NCBI GenBank assembly: GCA_030639955.1
Contig: DAOWKH010000008.1
Location: 1-5,494, forward strand
Direction: 5' to 3'
From: Candidatus Omnitrophota bacterium
Lineage (GTDB): Bacteria > Omnitrophota > 4484-213
DNA: 5,494 bases
Positions within the stretch are counted from its first letter, which is position 1; every line of letters begins with the position of its first letter. Shown piece after piece: positions 1 through 5,106 of this stretch. The notes beneath the pieces are model-generated. The model was given only the letters and a program-made list of their open reading frames with translations, ran no database searches and was not told the origin of the DNA. Position numbers and translations under genes: made by a program.

Positions 1-69
1 CTTAATTATGCCCAGGTAGAAGAAGACGATGACGAAGACAGCGAAGAGGGACTGGAATGCAGGAGGTAA
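1..69 (+). CDS. Upstream reading-frame fragment of the secretin gene (frame-shifted)
   Basis: Frame 1 is open from the window edge and reads LNYAQV, then a strongly acidic run of Glu/Asp (about residues 7-16), then SEEGLECRR and a TAA stop at 67-69. LNYA followed about 20-30 residues later by G-K-V...R-T-N-S-L-I-V is the usual pattern of secretin N-domain to secretin-core sequence (family knowledge). The second half of that pattern is in frame 3 from about position 57. This fragment is therefore most likely the continuation of the same secretin gene, separated by a one-base shift. Rejoining at 55-59 (as if one A were missing, GGAAATG instead of GGAATG) gives ...GLE-MQEVIENIL... with no gap. 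It could be a true frameshift, a fission, or a sequence or assembly error. The true 5' end lies outside the window. Confidence 0.6.
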   Translation, partial: LNYAQVEEDDDEDSEEGLECRR

Positions 70-1010
70 TTGAGAATATTCTTACCGAGCACGGAAAGGT
101 AATCTGCTATGGCCGGACAAACTCCCTGATTGTTACCGACATCCCGGCAAATTTTGCCCGAATTGAAAAGACGATTAAAGAAATCGATACCCCCACACCG
201 ATGGTAATGATTGAAGCCGAAATTTTGGAGACAAAAGTAGGATTGGTAGAAGAATTGGGGGTTGATTGGTCAGCAGGGATACTCGTTACTTATACTGGCC
301 CGGGGGAACATAAGACTAATTTCCCCTTTTCCGAGAGTTTAATTCATGCCACCGATGGATTTGCCGCCGCTACTATAACCGCTGCCAAAACCACGGCAAT
401 ATTAAAGGCTTTATCCACGGATAGTCGCACCCGTTGGCTGGCAAAACCCAGGATTTGTGTCCTGAATAATGAAGAAGCGACCATTGATATTATTACCGAT
501 GCCGCCGTGGGTAAAATAACTTTCGTTGATCCAACAACAGGAACTACTACCGAGAGTATCGAGCGGATGGATATCGGGACAAAACTGAAGGTTACTCCCT
601 CTGTTAATAAAGCCGGAGAGATTACCTTAGAGATTGAACCCGAAGAAAGTAGAGCAGCTGATTCTGCAGCGGCAATTACTGGGGCGGTAGATAAACTTAC
701 TCGTACCGCCAAAACCAAGGTGATAGTAAAAGATGGGAATACAATTATCATTGCCGGTTTGATTTCTACTAAGAAAGGAAACACTATGCACAAGGTTCCT
801 CTTTTGGGCGGTATTCCTTTTGTCGGAAATCTGTTTAAGTATGAAAAAGAGACCGAGGACCAAACCGAATTGGTCATCTTCATCACTCCCCACATTATAA
901 AATACTGGGAAGAGCCAACAACGACTGCTTTGCCTCGAAGAGGAATAAGCAAAGAGTTCCTGGAAATGGAAGAAGAGATTTTGCAGTTGGAACCGATAAT
1001 AGTGAACTAA
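57..1010 (+). CDS. pilQ: Type IV pilus / type II secretion secretin, C-terminal part (PilQ/GspD family)
   Basis: This is the C-terminal region of an outer-membrane secretin, the ring-shaped pore through which the pilus (or a secreted pseudopilus substrate) leaves the cell. Visible signatures, numbered from the ATG at 57, are the RTNSLIVTDIP segment (20-30) typical of the last N-domain, PTPMVMIEAEILE (46-58) that opens the secretin core, the beta-strand-rich core, KVIVKDGNTIIIAGLIS (221-237), the secretin hallmark VPLLGGIPFVGNLF (247-260), and ELVIFITPHII (271-281). A roughly 36-residue, partly acidic tail follows. The N-terminal signal peptide, AMIN and N0/N1 domains are not in this frame. 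The ATG at 57 has a GAGGG Shine-Dalgarno-like run at 46-50, but a protein starting here would lack a signal peptide, so this is better read as the 3' part of a longer gene broken by a frame change near 57. It lies 10 nt upstream of pilB. pilQ is chosen over gspD because of the pilB-pilC-pilin neighbours. Confidence 0.88.
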   Translation: MQEVIENILTEHGKVICYGRTNSLIVTDIPANFARIEKTIKEIDTPTPMVMIEAEILETKVGLVEELGVDWSAGILVTYTGPGEHKTNFPFSESLIHATDGFAAATITAAKTTAILKALSTDSRTRWLAKPRICVLNNEEATIDIITDAAVGKITFVDPTTGTTTESIERMDIGTKLKVTPSVNKAGEITLEIEPEESRAADSAAAITGAVDKLTRTAKTKVIVKDGNTIIIAGLISTKKGNTMHKVPLLGGIPFVGNLFKYEKETEDQTELVIFITPHIIKYWEEPTTTALPRRGISKEFLEMEEEILQLEPIIVN

Positions 1011-1018
1011 GGAGGAGG
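1011..1018 (+). promoter_or_regulatory. Strong ribosome binding site for pilB
   Basis: GGAGGAGG follows directly after the secretin TAA stop (1008-1010) and sits a few bases before a GTG. It fixes the PilB start at GTG 1021. The secretin-pilB gap is only these 10 nt, so the two genes share a transcript. Confidence 0.8.
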
Positions 1019-1020
1019 GT

Positions 1021-2715
1021 GTGCCTTTTTTTCACAAATTAGGTGAGATATTAGTTAGCGCCAATTTAATCAACCAGGAACAACTCCAGCAGGCATTAGA
1101 GGAGCAAAAGAAAAACGGCGGGCAGTTAGGAAATATATTGGTTAAATTAGGCATTGTAAAAGAAGCGAATATTGTTGAAGCCCTGGGCAAGCAGCTGAAT
1201 ATCCCTTATGCTTCTTTGGCCAAGGGCTTATTAAAACCCGACCCACACCAGGAATTAGATAAACTTGTTCCGGAAGAGATTACCCGTGAACACTGCTTGA
1301 TTCCTCTCTCCAAACATCTTAATTCTCTGACCGTTGCCTTTGCCGACCCTTTGGATTTGGTTGTTCAGGATAATCTGCGTCGAATAACCAAGTGTGAGAT
1401 AAATCCCCTGATTGCCTCGCGCAAAGATATTGAGCAGGCGCTCGATGACTTTTATGGGAAGAAGGATTTGCTCCAGGAAATAATCGCCCAAACTCACAAA
1501 GCCAGTGAAAAAGTTAAGGGAAAGGAGGAGCTGGATTTAAATGAATTGGTCAAGAAGGCCGAGGAGGCGCCGGTAATTCGTCTGGTAAATCTGCTTGTTG
1601 AACAGGCAATTAATGAACGCGCCAGCGACATTCACATTGAGCCCTTGGAAGAAGGAATGAGCATTCGTTATCGTATAGATGGCGCTTTATATAAGATTTC
1701 TCCTCCTGATGAGAGTTTACTGCCGGCAATGGTTTCGCGGGTAAAGATTCTTTCAAAATTGGATATTGCCGAAAGGCGCCTTCCCCAGGATGGCGGTTTT
1801 TCGATGACGGTCAAAGGAAGAAGGATTGATACCCGTGTCTCTACCGTGCCCACTGTTAATGGGGAGAAAGTAGTTGTCCGAATCTTAGATAAGGCAAGAA
1901 TCCCTTTGGATCTGAAACAATTGGGTTTTGAGGCCGACGATTTAGAGAAATTCAGTAGCGCGATTAATCAACCCTACGGGCTTATCTTCTTAACCGGCCC
2001 TACCGGCAGTGGCAAGACCACTACTTTATATGCCGCCTTGAATCAAATTAACTCTCCCCATAAGAATCTTACTACTGTTGAGGACCCGGTTGAATATCAT
2101 CTGGCGGGAATAAATCAGGTGCAGGTAAAACCGAACATTGATTTGACTTTTGCTTCGGGTTTGCGGGCGTTTCTGAGACAGGATCCTGATGTGATGATGG
2201 TCGGAGAGGTGCGCGATTTAGAGACCGCCGATGTTTGTATCCAGTCCGCCCTTACCGGCCACCTTGTTTTTAGCACTCTGCATACCAATGATGCTCCGGG
2301 GACTATTTCGCGCCTGATTGATATTGGCGTAGAGCCGTTTCTGATATCCGCCTCTCTCTTATTGGTCGTCGCCCAGCGTTTAGTTCGCCGCCTTTGCCCG
2401 GAGTGTAAAGAGAACTATGAACTTACTGCTGAAGAAAGAGAAAAACTTGGTTCTAAAAGCGAAGAGAAAATCTATCAGGCAAAGGGCTGTGAAAAGTGCC
2501 ATCTTACCGGCTATAAAGGGAGGGTGGCTATTCACGAGATGATGTCCATAAACGATGAGCTGAAACAGTTGATTTCCCAGGGAAAACCCGATAATATAAT
2601 CAAATCTGCGGCTATAAAAAATGAGATGATGACCCTGCAAGAAAGCGGATTTCGCAAAGTCCGCGAGGGGATGACCAGTCTTGAAGAAGTGCTGGCGGTT
2701 ACGGGAACAAGATGA
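1021..2715 (+). CDS. pilB: Type IV pilus assembly ATPase PilB (GspE/PulE family)
   Basis: A cytoplasmic hexameric ATPase that drives pilus extension by turning the PilC platform. At 564 aa it matches the usual PilB length. The N-terminal MshEN/T2SSE-N domain occupies about residues 1-145 (LGEILVSANLINQEQLQQAL, then a repeat of the same design through GNILVKLGIV). A charged linker (about 147-180) leads to the GspE catalytic region: ASDIHIEP (201-208), YRIDG (217-221), Walker A GPTGSGKTT (326-334), Asp box TTVEDPVEYH (351-360), Walker B with VGEVRD (394-399, Glu396), and His box TGHLVFSTLHTND (412-424). A tetracysteine zinc site follows: C459-x2-C462 and C490-x2-C493. All key residues are present, so it should be active. 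It starts with GTG, supported by the adjacent strong ribosome binding site. Its end overlaps pilC by 4 nt. A GspE role in type II secretion is possible, but the prepilin downstream favours a pilus. Confidence 0.95.
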   Translation: MPFFHKLGEILVSANLINQEQLQQALEEQKKNGGQLGNILVKLGIVKEANIVEALGKQLNIPYASLAKGLLKPDPHQELDKLVPEEITREHCLIPLSKHLNSLTVAFADPLDLVVQDNLRRITKCEINPLIASRKDIEQALDDFYGKKDLLQEIIAQTHKASEKVKGKEELDLNELVKKAEEAPVIRLVNLLVEQAINERASDIHIEPLEEGMSIRYRIDGALYKISPPDESLLPAMVSRVKILSKLDIAERRLPQDGGFSMTVKGRRIDTRVSTVPTVNGEKVVVRILDKARIPLDLKQLGFEADDLEKFSSAINQPYGLIFLTGPTGSGKTTTLYAALNQINSPHKNLTTVEDPVEYHLAGINQVQVKPNIDLTFASGLRAFLRQDPDVMMVGEVRDLETADVCIQSALTGHLVFSTLHTNDAPGTISRLIDIGVEPFLISASLLLVVAQRLVRRLCPECKENYELTAEEREKLGSKSEEKIYQAKGCEKCHLTGYKGRVAIHEMMSINDELKQLISQGKPDNIIKSAAIKNEMMTLQESGFRKVREGMTSLEEVLAVTGTR

Positions 2716-3929
2716 AATTTAGCTACACTGCGCGCAATAAAAACGGTGAACTTACCCAGGGAGTGCTGGATGCCTTTAGCGAAGATGAGGTAATTAGTAG
2801 ATTACAGGCGCAGGATTTATTGGTTGTTTCGGTAAGTTCTGCCACTGACAAAGTAGTTCTTTCTAAGAAAGCAAAGCAAGGGAAGTTTCATTCAGGGGTA
2901 AAGACCGATGACCTTATTTTATTCAGCCGACAACTATCCACCCTTCTGAATGCCGGTATACCTCTCCTGCGCAGTTTAGATATTCTGAGCAAACAGGTAG
3001 AGAGCAAAAAGCTTTACAATGCTTTAGAGGCAATAAAGGCCGATATCGAAGGCGGGCTCACCTTTCACGATGCTTTGGCAAAGCATAAGAGGGTATTTTC
3101 CGACTTCTGGATTAATCTGGTGGAGACCGGTGAGGCCTCCGGTCAGCTGGCCTCTGTTCTTGAGCAGGTAGCTGATTATATCGAGTCCAGCGGGGCTTTG
3201 CAGTCAAAGATAAAATCAGCAATGGTCTATCCGGTAATTATCTCTATTGTCGCCGTAATTGCAGTTGCCGTTTTTTTGCTAAAGATTATTCCTACCTTTG
3301 CTAATATTTTTAAGGGATTTAATATTGAATTACCGGCGCTGACAAAGATGGTAATGGCCGCCAGCGATATCTTGCGGCATTATTTTCTGATGGTTGCCGG
3401 AATTGCGATTGTTTTTATTATTGTCTTTAAGAAATATATCCAAACTAAGAAAGGAAGGCGACAGATTGATGCCTTTAAGTTAAAGCTTCCTTTAGTTGGC
3501 CCTCTGTTTCAGGAGATTGCTGTTTCCCGCTTTACTTCGGGTCTAAGCACTCTAATCAAAAGTGGGGTGCCGGTCTTGCACTGTCTGAGTATAGTGAGCC
3601 GGACCAGCGGGAATAAACTCTTTGAAGAAGCGATTGGCAAGGTGCGTGAGAGTGTCCAGGAAGGCAAGACAATGGCCAGGCCATTAGAGGAAAGCGGCTT
3701 ATTTCCGCCAATGGTTTCCCAGATGGTTACTGTAGGCGAAGAGAGCGGGGAATTGAGCGAGATGCTCCACAAGATTTCTGATTTTTATGAGGCACGGGTT
3801 AGTGCTTCTATAGATAGATTGACCACTGCTTTTGAGCCGATGATGCTGGTGCTGATGGGAGGGGTGGTTGGAACTTTGATTATTTCGATGTATTTGCCGA
3901 TATTCAAGATGACCAAGATGGGGGGGTGA
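2712..3929 (+). CDS. pilC: Type IV pilus inner-membrane platform protein PilC (GspF family)
   Basis: A polytopic inner-membrane protein that forms the platform turned by PilB and on which pilins are assembled. At 405 aa it is the normal length. An N-terminal cytoplasmic segment (MKFSYTARNKNGEL, the typical F-x-Y-x-A/G start) precedes two T2SSF repeats, roughly residues 69-192 and 272-395. The paired internal motifs VETGEASGQL (137-146) and VTVGEESGEL (339-348) show the duplication. Hydrophobic membrane segments lie at about 171-193, 223-240 and 375-397, giving the expected three-helix topology. The ATG overlaps the pilB stop as ATGA (2712-2715), and no strong Shine-Dalgarno precedes it, so translational coupling to pilB is likely. 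The gene is intact. It ends in a G-rich stretch before TGA. Confidence 0.95.
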   Translation: MKFSYTARNKNGELTQGVLDAFSEDEVISRLQAQDLLVVSVSSATDKVVLSKKAKQGKFHSGVKTDDLILFSRQLSTLLNAGIPLLRSLDILSKQVESKKLYNALEAIKADIEGGLTFHDALAKHKRVFSDFWINLVETGEASGQLASVLEQVADYIESSGALQSKIKSAMVYPVIISIVAVIAVAVFLLKIIPTFANIFKGFNIELPALTKMVMAASDILRHYFLMVAGIAIVFIIVFKKYIQTKKGRRQIDAFKLKLPLVGPLFQEIAVSRFTSGLSTLIKSGVPVLHCLSIVSRTSGNKLFEEAIGKVRESVQEGKTMARPLEESGLFPPMVSQMVTVGEESGELSEMLHKISDFYEARVSASIDRLTTAFEPMMLVLMGGVVGTLIISMYLPIFKMTKMGG

Positions 3930-3948
3930 TGGAAAAAGCAAAACAAAA

Positions 3949-3976
3949 TTTTCAATTACCAATTTTCAATTAGCAA
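3949..3976 (+). repeat. Two tandem 14-nt AT-rich repeats
   Basis: Copy 1 (TTTTCAATTACCAA, 3949-3962) is followed immediately by copy 2 (TTTTCAATTAGCAA, 3963-3976), with a single C/G difference. They lie in the 92-nt spacer between pilC and the pilin gene, followed by A/T-only sequence to 3990. Similar CAATT-type intergenic repeats occur in many candidate-phylum genomes (general impression). Function is unknown. I see no convincing sigma-70 or sigma-54 promoter here, although the T/A-rich stretch after the repeats could hold a weak -10. Confidence 0.7.
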
Positions 3977-3992
3977 TTTAAAATTTAAAACT

Positions 3993-4016
3993 GGTTAACG
4001 GGCTAACCGGTTAACC
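3993..4016 (+). repeat. Three tandem 8-nt GGTTAACC-type repeats with hairpin potential
   Basis: GGTTAACG (3993-4000), GGCTAACC (4001-4008) and GGTTAACC (4009-4016) follow one another without gaps. The third copy is a perfect palindrome. Alternative stems are possible: 3991-3997 with 4004-4010 (7 pairs including one G-U, 6-nt loop), or GGTTAAC 3993-3999 with GTTAACC 4010-4016. The array ends 8 nt before the pilin Shine-Dalgarno. An A-run rather than a T-run follows, so it is not a + strand terminator. It may be an operator, or an mRNA 5' hairpin that stabilises or processes the pilin message (inference). Confidence 0.65.
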
Positions 4017-4023
4017 AAAAAAT

Positions 4024-4030
4024 GGAGGAG
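4024..4030 (+). promoter_or_regulatory. Ribosome binding site that decides the pilin start
   Basis: GGAGGAG lies just upstream of ATG 4034. The in-frame ATG at 4022 overlaps this element and has only A-rich sequence before it, so 4034 is the better start and gives a normal 14-residue prepilin leader. Confidence 0.75.
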
Positions 4031-4033
4031 AAG

Positions 4034-4540
4034 ATGAAGAGAGTTAAGCAATGGTTGGTTCGGGGTTTCAGGGGCTTCACCCTTATCGAACTCTTGGTTG
4101 TGGTTATCATCATCGGTATATTGGCGGCTATTGCTGTTCCCCAGTATACAAAGACAATAGAGAAGGGTCAGGAAGCCGGAGCAACAACAGGATTGAGCAC
4201 AATTCTAAAGGGAGAGGCAATGTATTATGCCGAAAATGATGAATATACCGAGACAATAGATGATCTCGATGTAAGAGACCCAGAGAATAACTATTGGGAG
4301 TTTAATGTTGAGGTTATAACAGGTTCAGATAATAATAGATATATTGCCTATGCTACCCGAAAAAAGGGAAAATGTAAGGACACTTGTATAGCCCAAGATT
4401 ATTGCGGAACAATGGCCAAGAAAGACGCTGATGAATTACATCAAGCGGTGGAATGTTCCGAGGATGCTGCTACAGCACTTAGTGGTGCCCAAGGTGTATG
4501 TAGTGGTGGAGGTTGGTATACTTGCGTCTCAAAGTTATAA
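4034..4540 (+). CDS. pilA: Type IV prepilin (PilA/PilE-like, N-terminal methylation motif)
   Basis: A subunit of the pilus fibre, made as a 168-residue precursor. The 14-residue basic leader MKRVKQWLVRGFRG is followed by the class III signal FTLIEL with Gly at -1, Phe at +1 and Glu at +5. A prepilin peptidase (PilD) should therefore cut between Gly14 and Phe15 and methylate the new N-terminus. A hydrophobic alpha-1 helix follows (about 15-36, ending AAIAVPQY), then an amphipathic helix and a globular domain with the common YYAENDEYTETIDDL pattern. Six cysteines (114, 118, 124, 141, 156, 164) lie in the C-terminal half, more than the single disulfide of many pilins. The C-terminus is Gly-rich and ends YTCVSKL. 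It is the last gene of the pilQ-pilB-pilC group, and its stop overlaps the convergent gene by 6 nt. Major pilin is likely but a minor pilin is possible, so the symbol is tentative. Confidence 0.9.
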   Translation: MKRVKQWLVRGFRGFTLIELLVVVIIIGILAAIAVPQYTKTIEKGQEAGATTGLSTILKGEAMYYAENDEYTETIDDLDVRDPENNYWEFNVEVITGSDNNRYIAYATRKKGKCKDTCIAQDYCGTMAKKDADELHQAVECSEDAATALSGAQGVCSGGGWYTCVSKL

Positions 4541-5032
4541 TTTCAATTCTAATTCTCCCATTTCAGAAATCTTGAGGGTATCTCTTATTTCTTCTTCAAG
4601 CTGACGGGCGAATATTCCTAAATATTTTAGAATTTGATCGTATCTTTCTTTACTAAATCCCTCTTTATTCTGAAAAAGAGGGATTTTTTTTATCGTCGCA
4701 ATTACCTCTGCGTCTTCTATCTTAATCCCCTCTCTTTTTGCCTTATCCAACAGAATCAGCCGCTGCCAGGCTTGTTTCTCCAAATCCAAATCCTTTCTCA
4801 GCTCATTAAACTTATCCCCATAGGTCAATATTGCCTGATGTTCGCACGCCCGTAAACTCTTATAATACTTTCCCCAGGGAATTTTCCTGCCCGAAATTAC
4901 CCCGGCATATCTTTCCCCTTTTGTTCTATTAGGCACTCCCCAGAGAATAAAAGCCGGAATGATCAAGATAGCCAAAATTCCCATTACTATTCTTGCCTTT
5001 TTGCGAATTAGTTTTAGTAGCATAATCTTCAT
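4535..5032 (-). CDS. Truncated membrane-anchored SurA/PpiD N-terminal domain protein
   Basis: At 165 aa from ATG 5032, it has a basic N-terminus (KLIRKKAR), one membrane helix (about residues 14-32, IVMGILAILIIPAFILWG), then a periplasmic helical region: YAGVISGRKI (42-51), AWQRLILLDKAKREGIKIEDAEV (88-110), IPLFQNKEGFSKERYDQIL (117-135), LEEEIRDTLKI (145-155). This order matches the SurA_N/PpiD-type chaperone domain that normally precedes parvulin PPIase domains in proteins several times longer. Here the ORF stops right after that domain, with no PPIase domain and no family-like sequence beyond. It is either a decayed remnant or a stand-alone chaperone-like domain. It converges on the pilin and shares its last 6 nt. 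The start is uncertain: a TATAAT on this strand (5036-5031) overlaps ATG 5032, so the mRNA may begin near the second ATG at 5023 (162 aa, leaderless). Confidence 0.72.
   Translation of the reverse strand: MKIMLLKLIRKKARIVMGILAILIIPAFILWGVPNRTKGERYAGVISGRKIPWGKYYKSLRACEHQAILTYGDKFNELRKDLDLEKQAWQRLILLDKAKREGIKIEDAEVIATIKKIPLFQNKEGFSKERYDQILKYLGIFARQLEEEIRDTLKISEMGELELKL
4655..4691 (+). terminator. Rho-independent terminator of the pilus operon
   Basis: AAATCCCTCTTT (4655-4666) pairs perfectly over 12 bp with AAAGAGGGATTT (4675-4686), enclosing the 8-nt loop ATTCTGAA. The stem runs into a tract of eight T (4684-4691). The T-tract is only on the + strand side, so the signal ends transcripts from the pilin, whose stop is 114 nt upstream. 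The same bases encode the IPLFQNKEGF region of the convergent gene on the - strand. Confidence 0.88.
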
Positions 5033-5058
5033 TATATCACACAGAAATCTCTTGACAA
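5031..5058 (-). promoter_or_regulatory. Sigma-70-type promoter for the SurA_N-like gene
   Basis: Read on the - strand, TTGTCA (5058-5053) and a perfect TATAAT (5036-5031) are separated by 16 nt. The predicted transcript start is around 5025-5023, at or next to the second ATG of the gene (5023), which suggests a leaderless message. The -35 overlaps the mraZ -35 on the other strand by five bases. Confidence 0.6.
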
Positions 5059-5072
5059 GAAAAATTTCTGTG
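5040..5072. repeat. Perfect 9-bp inverted repeat bracketing the divergent -35 elements
   Basis: CACAGAAAT (5040-5048) and ATTTCTGTG (5064-5072) are exact reverse complements separated by 15 nt. The interval contains the near-palindrome CTTGACAAG (5051-5059), from which both -35 hexamers are drawn. Each arm lies between the -35 and -10 of one promoter. The symmetry suggests a dimeric regulator site acting on both genes, but no cognate protein is identified. Confidence 0.65.
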
Positions 5073-5079
5073 GTATACT
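5052..5079 (+). promoter_or_regulatory. Sigma-70-type promoter of mraZ
   Basis: A consensus TTGACA -35 (5052-5057), a 16-nt spacer and TATACT -10 (5074-5079) place the transcript start near 5086. This leaves a leader of about 20 nt before the mraZ ATG at 5106. It is the strongest promoter match in the window. Confidence 0.8.
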
Positions 5080-5081
5080 TA

Positions 5082-5106
5082 TGGCATAAAGTGGAGGGAA
5101 GTGGGA
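5082..5106 (+). promoter_or_regulatory. Putative MraZ-binding boxes (autoregulatory operator)
   Basis: TGGCA (5082), TGGAG (5092) and TGGGA (5102) start exactly 10 bp apart, with 5-nt gaps. This matches the E. coli MraZ operator, described as three TGGGN direct repeats separated by 5 nt between promoter and gene. Only the third copy is a full TGGGN. The array covers the predicted transcript start, the mraZ Shine-Dalgarno GGAGGG (5093-5098) and touches the start codon, so bound MraZ would block its own promoter (inference from the known family). Confidence 0.6.

Noticed and set aside
344..952. Long open frame on the - strand (202 codons) antisense to the secretin
   Set aside because: It lies wholly inside the secretin core, has no recognisable domain and no supporting ribosome site, and the + strand protein is unmistakable. 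It is a shadow frame.
3991..4016. GGTTAAC...GTTAACC hairpin as a + strand terminator after pilC
   Set aside because: The stem is followed by an A-run, not a T-run, and the pilin ribosome site follows directly. It is kept only as a repeat or possible control element.
3930..4021. Sigma-54 promoter for the pilin
   Set aside because: Sigma-54 promoters are known for pilins in some bacteria, but no GG-N10-GC pair with the expected flanks is visible. No sigma-70 match is good enough to list either.
4022..4033. Alternative pilin start at ATG 4022
   Set aside because: It overlaps the Shine-Dalgarno of ATG 4034 and has no ribosome site of its own. Starting at 4034 gives a standard leader length.
4051..4239. 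Second + frame inside the pilin gene (62 codons)
   Set aside because: It starts within the prepilin leader region in another frame, has no ribosome site of its own, and overlaps the conserved methylation motif.
4634..4855. Open frame on the + strand antisense to the SurA_N-like gene (73 codons)
   Set aside because: It contains the terminator hairpin, has no ribosome site or domain, and mirrors a better-supported - strand protein.
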